The position numbers and the translations under genes were made by a program. From Bradyrhizobium sp. JYMT SZCCT0180 (GTDB lineage: Bacteria > Pseudomonadota > Alphaproteobacteria > Rhizobiales > Xanthobacteraceae), in assembly GCF_018130165.1 (NCBI RefSeq), contig NZ_JAFCLZ010000004.1:186001-250000 (forward strand): a stretch of 64,000 nt of DNA, given 5' to 3'. The stretch's first letter is position 1; each line of letters starts with the position of its first letter. Positions 28,663-37,638 of the stretch are shown here, one piece after another. The notes under the pieces were generated by a model. The model had not been told where the DNA came from. It was given only the letters and a program-made list of their open reading frames with translations, and did not search any database.

Positions 28663-29856
28663 TCAAGCCGCCCTCTGCCCGCTCCCTGCATCAAGCCCGG
28701 CATAGATGCCGCGCTCGAAGCCTGCAAAGGCTTCCAGGCACTTTGCGTCCACGAACGGCAACAGCTGCATCAGGATGACGCCAGCGACGTTACGCGCCGG
28801 ATCGATCCAGAAATAGGTGTTGGCGAGGCCGGCCCAGGCGAGGCTATTGGGGCTGCGGCCCTCCGCCGTCTTGGCGGTGTTGATCAGGAAGCTCAGCCCC
28901 CATTTTTTCACCATGTCCGGATAGAGGTCGACATCGTTGGTATACATCGGCGCCATGGTGGGCATCTTGCCTATGGTGAGATCGCCGATGTGGTTCTGGC
29001 CCATCAACGCGACGGTCTCCGGCTTCAGCAGCTGGTTGCCGTTGCCCTTGCCCTTGCCCAGAATCATCTGGGTGAACTTGATGTAGTCAGCCGCCGTGCT
29101 GTAGAGGCCGCCGCCGCCCATGTGAAATTCCGGATTCTGTTCGAGCTCGAACGGGATCGGCGCCAGCGAGCCGTCCTCGCCGCGCGCATGCATGCCGACC
29201 AGGCGCTGGCGCTGGGAGTCCGTGATCTTGAAGCTGGTGTCGTTCATGCCGAGCGGTGCGAACATATGGTCGCGCAGATAGGCATCGAGACGCTTGCCGC
29301 TCGCGGCTTCCACTGCCTTGCCGACGAAATCGATGTTGATGCCATATTCCCAGCGCGTGCCGGGATCGGACATGATCGGTCCCTTCAGCGCGGCATTCAG
29401 GCAGCTGAAGATGGACGGGAATCCGGTCTTCTCCATGTATTTTCCCATGTCGCCGTTCCACACGTCGTAGCAGTAGCCGGCGGTGTGGGTCATGAGATGG
29501 CGCAGCGTGATCGGCTTCTTGGCCGGCCGCAGCTTCGGTTCGCCCTTGGCGTCAAAACCTTCCAGCACCTGCGGGGAGGCCAGATCAGGCAGCAGCTTTC
29601 CGATCGGCTCGTCCAGCGAGAGCTTGCCTTGCTCCACGAGTTGCATGCCGGCGGCGCACGTGATCGCCTTGGTCATCGAGGCGATCCAGAACACGCTGTC
29701 GGCGGTCATCGGATCGTCCTTGGAGAGGTCGCGTTTGCCGAACGCGCCCTGGTAGATCACCTCGCTGCCGGTCGCCGCCATGGCGACCACGCCGGGAATC
29801 TCCTTGGCCTCGGATTTTTGACGCAGAACCTGGTCGATCTGAGCTTTGCTTTGCAT
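28663..29856 (-). CDS. serine hydrolase, class C beta-lactamase/esterase family
   Basis: A 397-residue protein of the beta-lactamase-related (PF00144) family. The active-site SxxK is in FWIASMTKAITCA (about 70-82), a Tyr motif lies in WEYGINID (about 169), and the family HTAGY motif follows LRHLMTHTAG. No signal peptide is present, so it is probably a cytosolic esterase of the family VIII type and not a penicillin-binding enzyme. It lies upstream of the acyl-CoA synthetase gene, which fits ester cleavage feeding CoA activation. Confidence 0.87.
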   Translation of the reverse strand: MQSKAQIDQVLRQKSEAKEIPGVVAMAATGSEVIYQGAFGKRDLSKDDPMTADSVFWIASMTKAITCAAGMQLVEQGKLSLDEPIGKLLPDLASPQVLEGFDAKGEPKLRPAKKPITLRHLMTHTAGYCYDVWNGDMGKYMEKTGFPSIFSCLNAALKGPIMSDPGTRWEYGINIDFVGKAVEAASGKRLDAYLRDHMFAPLGMNDTSFKITDSQRQRLVGMHARGEDGSLAPIPFELEQNPEFHMGGGGLYSTAADYIKFTQMILGKGKGNGNQLLKPETVALMGQNHIGDLTIGKMPTMAPMYTNDVDLYPDMVKKWGLSFLINTAKTAEGRSPNSLAWAGLANTYFWIDPARNVAGVILMQLLPFVDAKCLEAFAGFERGIYAGLDAGSGQRAA

Positions 29857-30208
29857 GGGTCACCTCCCGTTCGTTGTTATGGAGTGCCGCGATCTTCCCC
29901 CCGGCGTTGCAATCCCGCAAGCGCTCGCGGCGCCTTGCCGTTGATGTCGCGATCTCGTGATGGGCTGATGGCTTGCGCAGGGAGAGGGGAAGGAGAGCGA
30001 CACAAAACTGCAACACTCCGCCACAATTCGCGGTGGATCAGCGGCAATATCGGTGACCGGTCCGGGCGCAAACGATAAGTTGATTCCATAATGATTCCCG
30101 GTGCTGATTCTTTGCAGTAAGACATTCAGATTCCAGCGGAAACGCTGCCCCCGAACTGAACGATTTGATGAAAATGGTTGTAGTTTTTCCCATTGCGAGG
30201 ATGCCGCG
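29857..30208. other. intergenic gap without recognised feature
   Basis: About 350 bp between the divergent serine hydrolase and the small hypothetical gene. It must hold both promoters, but I see no clear hexamers, no repeat and no coding signal. Confidence 0.5.
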
Positions 30209-30526
30209 ATGATCTCGACCTGGAGTGAGTGGAAACGATACCCCCGCCCCGGCCGCGCTGAGAACATCGAAGCCCCGATCAGCCCCGGTATCTATGAGGT
30301 CCGTGTTGCCGGCACCGGCGCGCTGCACTCGTTCGAGGCGGTCGACAATGTCGCCGTGGCGCTGGCGCAGTTGCAAGTCGGTTCCAGATCCTGGTTCTCG
30401 CGCCGCAACGCCAAGCCGCCGGAGCTGGAATACCGTACCTGCGCGACATCCTCGCGGGCGGACGCCAAGGCCGCCGCCGAACGCATGATCGGCCGCCGCG
30501 AAACCTATATGAACGGCACGGCGTGA
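30209..30526 (+). CDS. conserved small hypothetical protein
   Basis: 105 residues from ATG 30209 (MISTWSEWKRYPRPGR). The sequence has a compact mixed alpha/beta look: PISPGIYEVRVAGTG, then VAVALAQLQVG, an RSWFSRR patch and a C-terminal AKAAAERMIGRRETYMNG helix. I know no function. It resembles short conserved hypotheticals of Bradyrhizobium. No signal peptide, membrane helix or metal motif. It is a single gene followed by a palindromic repeat. Confidence 0.65.
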   Translation: MISTWSEWKRYPRPGRAENIEAPISPGIYEVRVAGTGALHSFEAVDNVAVALAQLQVGSRSWFSRRNAKPPELEYRTCATSSRADAKAAAERMIGRRETYMNGTA

Positions 30527-30536
30527 GTTGAGGCTG

Positions 30537-30571
30537 TCATTCCGGGTTCGCTTCGCGCCCCGGAATGACGA
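30537..30571. repeat. dispersed palindromic repeat (REP-like), short copy
   Basis: TGTCATTCCGGGTTCG-CTTCGCGCCCCGGAATGACG, a compact copy of the 4697-type repeat, 100 bp upstream of the dehydrogenase gene. Confidence 0.8.
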
Positions 30572-30672
30572 TCATCAGCCGCGCGTTTCCGGCCGATGCA
30601 TTGCCGGCTGAATAGGCCTATACTCGGATCAGTACCCCAAAAAATCCCAAGAAAACTCCGAGGAGTTACGCC

Positions 30673-32166
30673 ATGAACCCGCCCGTCGCCGCACGCGCTT
30701 CGCAATCCGCCCCCTCCCTGCGCGACCGCCTGAAGGATCCCTCGCTGCTGCGCGAGCAGTGCTATATCGACGGCGCCTGGACCGGGAAGGCGTCAAAGCC
30801 GGTGACCAATCCGGTCAACGGCATTGAGCTCGCAAAAATTCCGGTCATGAGCACCGCGGAGACGACGCAGGCGGTTGAGGCCGCCGAGCGCGCGTTCCCG
30901 GCCTGGGCCAAGCTGACCGCCAAGGCGCGCTCCAACATCCTGCGCAAATGGTTCGACCTGATCATCGCCAACCGCGAAGACATCGCGCTGATCCTGACTT
31001 CGGAGCAGGGCAAGCCGCTGACGGAGGCGCTCGGCGAAGTCGATATCGGCGGCGCCTATGTCGAGTTTTTCGCCGAGGAAGCCCGCCGCGTCTATGGCGA
31101 AACCATTCCGACCCAGCGCGCCGATGCGCGGTTGCTGGCGATCAAGCAGCCGATCGGCGTCTGCGGCGCGATCACGCCGTGGAATTTCCCCTGCTCGATG
31201 ATCACCCGCAAAGTCTCGCCGGCGCTGGCTGCGGGTTGCACGGTCGTGCTGAAGCCCGCCAATGAAACCCCGCTGACGGCGCTGGCGCTGGTGGCGCTCG
31301 CGGAGAAGGCCGGCGTGCCGAAGGGCGTGTTCAACATCCTGACCGGCAATTCCTCGGCGATCGGAAAGGTGCTGTGCGAGCACCCGGCGGTGCGCTTCGT
31401 CGGCTTCACCGGCTCGACCGAAGTCGGCAAGATCCTGTACCAGCAGGCTGCCGTCGGCGTGAAGAAGCTCGGCCTCGAACTCGGCGGCAACGCGCCGTTC
31501 GTGGTGTTCGACGACGCCGATATCGATGCCGCCGTCGAAGGCGCCATCGTTTCCAAGTATCGCAACATGGGCCAGACCTGCGTCTGCGCCAACCGCATCT
31601 ACGCCCAGGACAAGATCTACGACCAGTTCGTCGAAAAACTCTCGGCCAAGGTCGCGGCGATGAAGATCGGCGACGGCACCGAAGCCGGCGTGGTGCAGGG
31701 CCCGCTGATCAACATGGAAGCGGTCGACAAGGTCGAGAAGCACATTGCGGATGCGGTCAAGGGCGGCGCAAAAATCGTCACCGGCGGCAAGCGCCATGCG
31801 CTCGGCGGCAGCTTTTTCGAGCCGACGGTGCTCGCCAACGTCAAGCCCGACGCGCTGGTTGCGCACGAAGAGACCTTCGGGCCGCTGGCGCCGGTGTTCC
31901 GCTTCACGGACGAGGCCGACGTGATCGCATTGTGCAACGCCTCGCCGTTCGGTCTGGCGTCATACTTCTATTCGCGCGATCTCGGCCGGGTCTGGCGGGT
32001 CGCCGAGGCGCTGGAGTCCGGCATGGTCGGCGTCAACACCGGACTGATCACCACCGAAGTCGCACCCTTCGGCGGGGTCAAAGAGTCCGGCCTCGGCCGC
32101 GAAGGCTCGCATCACGGCATGGAAGAATATGTCGAGATCAAATACGTGATGATGGCGGGGATTTAA
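30673..32166 (+). CDS. gabD: NAD(P)-dependent succinate-semialdehyde dehydrogenase
   Basis: A 497-residue aldehyde dehydrogenase. The cofactor-binding and catalytic motifs are present: ITPWNFPCSMITRK (with the catalytic Asn), VLKPANETPL, VGFTGSTEVGK, the general-base Glu in KLGLELGGNAPF and the nucleophile Cys in MGQTCVCANR. It is most like GabD, oxidising succinate semialdehyde to succinate in GABA degradation. AGGAG precedes the ATG by 7 nt. It is monocistronic, bracketed by palindromic repeats. Confidence 0.92.
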   Translation: MNPPVAARASQSAPSLRDRLKDPSLLREQCYIDGAWTGKASKPVTNPVNGIELAKIPVMSTAETTQAVEAAERAFPAWAKLTAKARSNILRKWFDLIIANREDIALILTSEQGKPLTEALGEVDIGGAYVEFFAEEARRVYGETIPTQRADARLLAIKQPIGVCGAITPWNFPCSMITRKVSPALAAGCTVVLKPANETPLTALALVALAEKAGVPKGVFNILTGNSSAIGKVLCEHPAVRFVGFTGSTEVGKILYQQAAVGVKKLGLELGGNAPFVVFDDADIDAAVEGAIVSKYRNMGQTCVCANRIYAQDKIYDQFVEKLSAKVAAMKIGDGTEAGVVQGPLINMEAVDKVEKHIADAVKGGAKIVTGGKRHALGGSFFEPTVLANVKPDALVAHEETFGPLAPVFRFTDEADVIALCNASPFGLASYFYSRDLGRVWRVAEALESGMVGVNTGLITTEVAPFGGVKESGLGREGSHHGMEEYVEIKYVMMAGI

Positions 32167-32170
32167 CCGC

Positions 32171-32308
32171 TGTCGTCCCGGCCTTGAGCCGGGACCCATA
32201 CGCCGTGCAAGCAGTGGTTACGGGAAGTGGTAATTGCCTGCACTCTATCGGAGTGCCCCAAACTGCACCCTGGGGTTATGGGTCCCCGCCTTCGCGGGGA
32301 CGACAAGT
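32171..32308. repeat. dispersed palindromic repeats around a spacer
   Basis: CGTCCCGGCCTTGAGCCGGGAC at the left and a related GGGTCCCCGCC-TTCGCGGGGACGAC at the right enclose about 80 bp. It lies between the convergent dehydrogenase and the MetX-like gene and may serve as a bidirectional terminator. Confidence 0.75.
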
Positions 32309-32316
32309 GGATAGAG

Positions 32317-33357
32317 TTACGCCTGAAGCCCATCCATAAACTCCCTCAGCCGCGGCGCCCATTTATGGGCGTCGAGGCCTGAAGCCGAATGGCCGAGTTC
32401 GCTGTCGAGCAGGAAATAATCGGCATCCACGCCGGCGGCCTTCAGCCCCTGCATCACGCCGGGCGCGATGTCAGGCGGAAACAATTTGTCCGTCCGCGAC
32501 AGCACAAACAGAACCTTCGATTTGATCTGGCCGAATTGCCCCGTCACGTCGAAGCCGCGCAGCGCTTTGGCAAGAATGATCAGCGAGTTGGCGTCGAATC
32601 CCTCTGCCCAGCGCGCCGCCTCGTCGCGGATCGCGGCTTCGATCTCCGCGGGATCGGACATCGTCGCTTTCAGGCGGGTCTCGATGCCGTAGGTCTTCAG
32701 CGTCGCCATGCGGATCTGGGTCATCGTCTCCAGCACACCGCCGCGATCGTAGTAATCGCCGCCGTTCCAGTTCGGGTCCTTCGACAGCGCTCCGAGCAGG
32801 CGCGCGACATTGCCCTCGGATCGTTCGCGCGGCACCAGTGGCGAGGTGACGACGGCGGCGATCCCCTTCATCGCGTCGGGATAGTTGACGGCCCATTGCA
32901 GCGCCTGGAATCCGCCATAGGACGGGCCGACGATCGCAACCAGTTTTTCGATGCCGAGATGATCGAGCAGCAGCCGCTGTGTGCCGACGATGTCGCTGAC
33001 ATTGATGTCAGGAAATCGCGGCCCGTAAGGCCTGCCGGTTGCGGGGTCGATACTCCCGGCATTGGTCGATCCGTAGGAGGAGCCCAGCATGTTCGGGCAG
33101 ATCGCAAAATAGCGGTTGGTGTCGACAGCCTTGCCAGGTCCGACGATCTCACTCCAACTGCCTTCGCCCGTCGTGCCGCCGGGATCGATGATGTGCGGGC
33201 CGCTGGTGTTGCCATGTGTGACCAGCACCGCATTGCTGCGGTCGGGCGCCAGCGTGCCAAGCGTCGCATAGGCGATCGTCACCTCCGGCATCACGGTGCC
33301 GCTTTGCAGGCGATAATCGCGGGTGGAAAAGGTCTTCGCGTCGGCCAGTGCCGTCAT
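32317..33357 (-). CDS. MetX-like alpha/beta hydrolase (homoserine O-acetyltransferase family)
   Basis: A 346-residue alpha/beta-fold protein. The nucleophile elbow is VGPSYGGFQALQWA, close to MetX but with GPSYGG instead of the usual GGSMGG. A TDKLFPP segment carries the catalytic Asp and a LGHSASG segment the His. N-terminal LVTHGNTSGPH supplies the oxyanion region. It could be an acyltransferase or an esterase. It lies 27 bp after the SulP gene on the same strand, so the two are likely co-transcribed; a true metX elsewhere cannot be excluded. Confidence 0.75.
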   Translation of the reverse strand: MTALADAKTFSTRDYRLQSGTVMPEVTIAYATLGTLAPDRSNAVLVTHGNTSGPHIIDPGGTTGEGSWSEIVGPGKAVDTNRYFAICPNMLGSSYGSTNAGSIDPATGRPYGPRFPDINVSDIVGTQRLLLDHLGIEKLVAIVGPSYGGFQALQWAVNYPDAMKGIAAVVTSPLVPRERSEGNVARLLGALSKDPNWNGGDYYDRGGVLETMTQIRMATLKTYGIETRLKATMSDPAEIEAAIRDEAARWAEGFDANSLIILAKALRGFDVTGQFGQIKSKVLFVLSRTDKLFPPDIAPGVMQGLKAAGVDADYFLLDSELGHSASGLDAHKWAPRLREFMDGLQA

Positions 33358-33384
33358 ATGCCAATCCGGAAGTGAGGAAGCGTT

Positions 33385-35583
33385 CTATCGCCGTAACACT
33401 GCAATGGTGCGATTGGCAAAAGTAAGCCGTTCGGCCATGACAGATACGAAATAGGTCAGCAGCTTCTGGCTGAGCGAGGGATCGTCGATCTTGAGCGCTT
33501 CAAACTGATGCGCGCTGAGGACGTACAGGACACTCGCGACCTCGGCTTGAATCGTCGCACTGCGTTGCGCTTGCGACACCAGGCCCATCTCGCCGATCGT
33601 CGTGTAGCGGCCGAGGCTGCGAACCCGCGTGCTTCCTTCGTCCGCCGGAACCATGACACCAACGCGGCCGTCCAGGATGAAATGCATGGAATCGGCGGCG
33701 TCGCCGGCGCTGACAATGATCTCTCCGGCGTCGATCTCGACACGCTCGCAGCGATGCATCAGCGCCACGGCGTCGCGCGGGGTTCCGAGAATCTGCGTGA
33801 ACCAGTCACGCAGATTGGCCTCCTCCAGCTCGTGCCCTTGATGCTTCGCGATGATCTCGTTCTCGCATTGCTCCAGTGCACGATCGAGCTCAGGTACGAT
33901 ACGAACCCGGCCGGTGATGAATCCGCTCGACCGCAGCGCCTTCTCGGCGAGTTTTGGCAAATGAACCAGCACCAGTTCGATGTGACGCTCGTCAGCGCTG
34001 CGCTTGATCTGGGCAAAGCTGTAGGCCGCCGATGAATCAAACCCTGTAACCAGCTTGAAGTCGAACACCAGATAGCGGCATTCCGGACGCTGCCCGAGCA
34101 GCGCCTTGACGTGCTGGTAAAGCCGGTTGGCGGAACCGAAGAACAGATAGCTTTGCAGATTCAGGCCCTGGATCTGTCCGCCATGCGCCGTCAGAACCGT
34201 CTGGTCGTCGCGCGAACGATCCAGCGAACTGCGATATTCGGAGCCGTCAAAGCTGAATTTGATTGGATCGATCCGTGCGGCCGTGAACGCGAATGTCGCG
34301 CAGCCGATGACGACGCCGATCAGCACGCCGGCGACAAAGCCCCACTGCAGGATGATGACGATGATCGCCAGCAGGGAGACATATTCGGTCTTGGTCAGGC
34401 GCCGCCGCGATTCGATGATCCATTTGTGCAGCTGATCGGCGCCCAGATAGATCAGCAGACCCCCGAGCACGAATTTCGGCATATAGCCGAGCAGAACCGG
34501 AGCGACCGCCAGCATCAGCACCGAGATCGCGGCCACCGTCAGGCCGGCGAGCCGGCCGGTCCCGCCGCTGCTGAAGTTGAGGATGGTGCGGCTCACCGAG
34601 ATGCAGCCGGTATAGCCGCCGAACGCGCCCGACAGGATGTTGGCAAGGCCGGTGACGTTCAATTCGCGCTCGAGATTGGCTTCGCGGTGCGCGACAACCT
34701 CGATGCCCGCGGTGTTGAACAGCGTACTCGACGCCGTGACGAAAATGACGGCGACGAGATTGCCGAGCAGATCCGGCACGGCATGCCAGGGATAGCGGGC
34801 CATTTCCGCCGTGCTCCACGGCAGCATGATGCTGACGGTCGGGGGTGGTTGAAATGTCCATCCCGAGGCCTGCGCTTCTGCCGAGTTGAATCCTGCCAGC
34901 CAGAAAGCGATATGCCCAGCGACCACGCCCCCGACCAGCATGGCCGGCAGGCCAAACGAGGTGCGGGTGCGATGCCAGGTCAGATACAGCGCCAGCGCCA
35001 TGGCGCAGGCCGCCGCCAATTCGGACAGGGTCAGGATGTTGGCGAACTGATCGAGCGTCGTCAGCTGAAGGCGATGGCCGGTGATGACGCGGATCGCCCC
35101 CAGGATGATCAGGCAGGCGGTGGCGCCGAGGAACCCGCCCACGACGGGATAGGGCACATAACGGATCGCGCGGCCCATCCGCGTCACCCCGAAGCCGCAC
35201 AGCACGATGCCGGTGACAATGGCCGAAAGCCCAAGCGTCATCAGTGCCGGGGCCAGCGGCGATGCCGAGGGATCGCTGGCGATGACGTGCTCGACCAGCG
35301 ACGCCGCCAATATTCCGGTCATCGCCGCGGTGGAACTCTCGGGCGCCGCAATCGCGAACGGGAAGGAGCTTCCCCAGGCGATGACCGCGGCGAGGATCGC
35401 CGAGGAGATGAAGGTCGCGGCAAGTCCGTAGGACAGATATGGCGCCAGCGGGCCGGTAAAAATCAGCAGCGAATACGACAGGCCAAATGTAATCGTGAGG
35501 ACACTGGCGGCGCTGCCGCCGAGAATGTCATTGAAGGCCTTCCGAATGAACTCCGGCTCGCCTTTGAGAGATCGACTGACCAC
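33385..35583 (-). CDS. SulP-family anion transporter with STAS and cyclic-nucleotide-binding domains
   Basis: A 732-residue membrane protein starting at GTG 35583. Residues about 15-440 hold ten to twelve helices of the SulP permease (FGLSYSLLIFTGPLAP, IAAPESSTAAMTG, GAFGGYTGCISVSRTIL). A STAS domain spans about 478-600 (YLVFDFKLVTGFDSSAAY). A cNMP/Crp-like effector domain spans about 605-730 (ILDGRVGVMVP, TTIGEMGLVSQAQRSATI). The permease probably imports sulfate, bicarbonate or another anion; ligand control by a cyclic nucleotide is inferred from the domain only. Confidence 0.87.
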   Translation of the reverse strand: MVSRSLKGEPEFIRKAFNDILGGSAASVLTITFGLSYSLLIFTGPLAPYLSYGLAATFISSAILAAVIAWGSSFPFAIAAPESSTAAMTGILAASLVEHVIASDPSASPLAPALMTLGLSAIVTGIVLCGFGVTRMGRAIRYVPYPVVGGFLGATACLIILGAIRVITGHRLQLTTLDQFANILTLSELAAACAMALALYLTWHRTRTSFGLPAMLVGGVVAGHIAFWLAGFNSAEAQASGWTFQPPPTVSIMLPWSTAEMARYPWHAVPDLLGNLVAVIFVTASSTLFNTAGIEVVAHREANLERELNVTGLANILSGAFGGYTGCISVSRTILNFSSGGTGRLAGLTVAAISVLMLAVAPVLLGYMPKFVLGGLLIYLGADQLHKWIIESRRRLTKTEYVSLLAIIVIILQWGFVAGVLIGVVIGCATFAFTAARIDPIKFSFDGSEYRSSLDRSRDDQTVLTAHGGQIQGLNLQSYLFFGSANRLYQHVKALLGQRPECRYLVFDFKLVTGFDSSAAYSFAQIKRSADERHIELVLVHLPKLAEKALRSSGFITGRVRIVPELDRALEQCENEIIAKHQGHELEEANLRDWFTQILGTPRDAVALMHRCERVEIDAGEIIVSAGDAADSMHFILDGRVGVMVPADEGSTRVRSLGRYTTIGEMGLVSQAQRSATIQAEVASVLYVLSAHQFEALKIDDPSLSQKLLTYFVSVMAERLTFANRTIAVLRR

Positions 35584-35676
35584 GCCCCGTTTGCCCCCGG
35601 CACCCCTGCCAGTGGTAGAGACCGCAGACAGAGATCACAACGTTATTCTTGTGACGGGGGACGCGTGACGGCGCCG

Positions 35677-36483
35677 TCAGTCGTTCGCTGCGTCTCCGCC
35701 GAACGCGCCATGGCGGCCGGCGCCGGACGCGAATCGTGCAGCGCCTGAGAGTGTCTCGCCCGAGGCGATCACCTTCAGCCCGCCGCGCATTTCGTTGGCG
35801 ATGGCGTCTTCCTCCGCGAGGTCCCATTGCCGCAGCGCCGACAGCCGGTCGGCGCGCATGCAGGTCTGCGGGAAGGCCGCGATTTCCCTGGCCAGCGCAA
35901 TGGCCTGTGCAACGGCCTCGCCTCTTCGCACCAGTCGATTGGCCAGGCCTATGCGCAACGCCTCCGGCCCGCCGACCGGGCGTCCGGTCAGGATCAGGTC
36001 GATGGCCTGGGAATGGCCGATCAACCGCGGCAGGCGGATGGTGCCGAGATCGATCAGCGGCACGCCGAACCTGCGGCAGAAGATGCCGAAGGTGGCGTCC
36101 TCGGCGACGACGCGCATGTCCGCCCACAGCGCGAGCTCCATGCCGCCGGCGACGGCAAATCCCTCGACCGCGGCGATCACGGGTTTTGACAGCCGCAACC
36201 GGCTCGGCCCCATCGGCGCAATCGAGTCATGGCCGCCGAGCTCGCGCTTCTTGTTGGGATCGCCCGCCGCCACCGCCTTGAGGTCGGCGCCGGCGCAGAA
36301 ATAACCGCCGGTGCCGTTGAACACCGCAACCGATGCCGCTTCATCGGCGTCGAACGCCAGAAACGCATCGTAGAGCTTGCGCGCGGTCGCGCCGTCGACG
36401 GCGTTGCGGCAATGCGGACGGTTGATGGAAACAATGGTCACCGGTCCATCGCGTTCGACCAGCACGGAATCGGTTTCGGTCAT
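35677..36483 (-). CDS. enoyl-CoA hydratase/isomerase family protein (crotonase)
   Basis: 268 residues from ATG 36483 (MTETDSVLVERDGPV), preceded by GGGAG. Crotonase features are the oxyanion-hole strands GYFCAGADLKAVA and EGFAVAGGMELALWADMRV, and RRFGVPLIDLGTIRLPRLIG. The position of the usual acid/base Glu is not obvious, so hydratase activity is uncertain and other crotonase reactions are possible. It is upstream of the SulP gene on the same strand (93-bp gap). Confidence 0.85.
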   Translation of the reverse strand: MTETDSVLVERDGPVTIVSINRPHCRNAVDGATARKLYDAFLAFDADEAASVAVFNGTGGYFCAGADLKAVAAGDPNKKRELGGHDSIAPMGPSRLRLSKPVIAAVEGFAVAGGMELALWADMRVVAEDATFGIFCRRFGVPLIDLGTIRLPRLIGHSQAIDLILTGRPVGGPEALRIGLANRLVRRGEAVAQAIALAREIAAFPQTCMRADRLSALRQWDLAEEDAIANEMRGGLKVIASGETLSGAARFASGAGRHGAFGGDAAND

Positions 36484-36550
36484 GGCGGGCGCTCCCATTT
36501 TGATTTTATGGGGCGAGCCTAGCATTGCCGGATTATTGCCGCACCAATGC

Positions 36551-36648
36551 TGTGTAGGGTGGGCAAAGCGAAGCGTGCCCACCATTTCTTGCCTTGCCCG
36601 TGATGGTGGGCACGGCGCAAGTGCGCCTTTGCCCACCCTACGCGATGA
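36551..36648. repeat. dispersed inverted repeat, 'GTAGGGTGGGCAAAG' family, second copy
   Basis: GTAGGGTGGGCAAAGCG...CGCCTTTGCCCACCCTACGC with internal CCACCATTT and GATGGTGGGCAC pieces. Same family as 16585-16701. Confidence 0.85.
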
Positions 36649-36654
36649 TGCCCG

Positions 36655-37569
36655 TCAGATCTTCAGCTCAGTCCCCGTCACACGGCGATACGCTTCCAGA
36701 TAGCGCTTGCTGGTGGCGTCGACCACGCTCGCCGGGAGCGGTGGGGGCGGGGCGTCGCCGTTCCAGCGGCCGGCGCGGCGCTCGACGTCGAGGTAATCGC
36801 GAAGCGGCTGCTTGTCGAAGCTCGGTTGCGGCTGGCCCGGCTTGTAGACATCGACCGCCCAGAACCGCGAACTGTCCGGCGTCATCACCTCGTCGATCAG
36901 GATGATGCGGCCGTCGCCGTCGCGGCCGAATTCGAACTTGGTGTCGGCGATGATGATGCCCTGCTTGCGGGCGGTCTTCTCGCCGTATTCGTAGATGGTG
37001 CGCGCCATACGCTCCAGCGTGGCGGCGACCTCGTCGCCAAGGAGCTCGCGGACGCGCGCGACCGTGATGTTCTCGTCATGCCCGGTCTCGGCCTTGGTTG
37101 CCGGGCTGAAGATCGAAGGCTCCAGCTTCTCGCTCTCGACCAGGCCCGCCGCGAGCTTCTCGCCGGCCAGCGTGCACGATGCGGCATATTCCTTCCAGGC
37201 CGATCCCGAGATGTAGCCGCGGATCACGCACTCAACCGGGAAGACGGTGGTGCGCCGGCAGAGCATCGCGCGTCCGGCGATGTCGGCGCGGTGCGCCTTC
37301 AGCGCCGGCACCTGCGCGATGATCTCGTCGGCATCGGCGCTGATCATGTGATGCGGCACGACATCTGCGAGCTGCCGGAACCACCAGGCGCTGATCTGGG
37401 TCAGCACCGCGCCCTTCATCGGAATGGTTTCAGCCATCACGACGTCGAACGCGCTGATGCGGTCGGTGGTCAGCAGCAGCACGCGGTCGTCGCCGACGGC
37501 ATAGATATCGCGGACCTTGCCGCGCCCGATCCGTGGCAGGGGCAAATCGCTGGCGAGCATCGCGTTCAT
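36655..37569 (-). CDS. purC: phosphoribosylaminoimidazole-succinocarboxamide synthase
   Basis: A 304-residue SAICAR synthase of the longer (about 300-residue) type. [19 protein letters not shown] and [14 protein letters not shown] mark the N-terminal ATP-binding region; [31 protein letters not shown] and [14 protein letters not shown] are PurC signatures. It joins aspartate to CAIR in purine synthesis. Start at 37569 ([11 protein letters not shown]); the second Met is an alternative. Monocistronic, with a repeat downstream. Confidence 0.96.
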   Translation of the reverse strand: MNAMLASDLPLPRIGRGKVRDIYAVGDDRVLLLTTDRISAFDVVMAETIPMKGAVLTQISAWWFRQLADVVPHHMISADADEIIAQVPALKAHRADIAGRAMLCRRTTVFPVECVIRGYISGSAWKEYAASCTLAGEKLAAGLVESEKLEPSIFSPATKAETGHDENITVARVRELLGDEVAATLERMARTIYEYGEKTARKQGIIIADTKFEFGRDGDGRIILIDEVMTPDSSRFWAVDVYKPGQPQPSFDKQPLRDYLDVERRAGRWNGDAPPPPLPASVVDATSKRYLEAYRRVTGTELKI

Positions 37570-37638
37570 GGTGTCATGCTTTCAAAAGCGTTCGCGCGGG
37601 CAAGGCGCGGGCGGTGGAGTTGTTAGCGGAGGGATAGC

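Noticed and set aside
26794..30078. Very long (over 1000 codons) plus-strand open frame
   Set aside because: It lies opposite the acyl-CoA synthetase and serine hydrolase, both with full family motifs. The protein is rich in His, Asp, Arg and Ala, the usual shadow composition.
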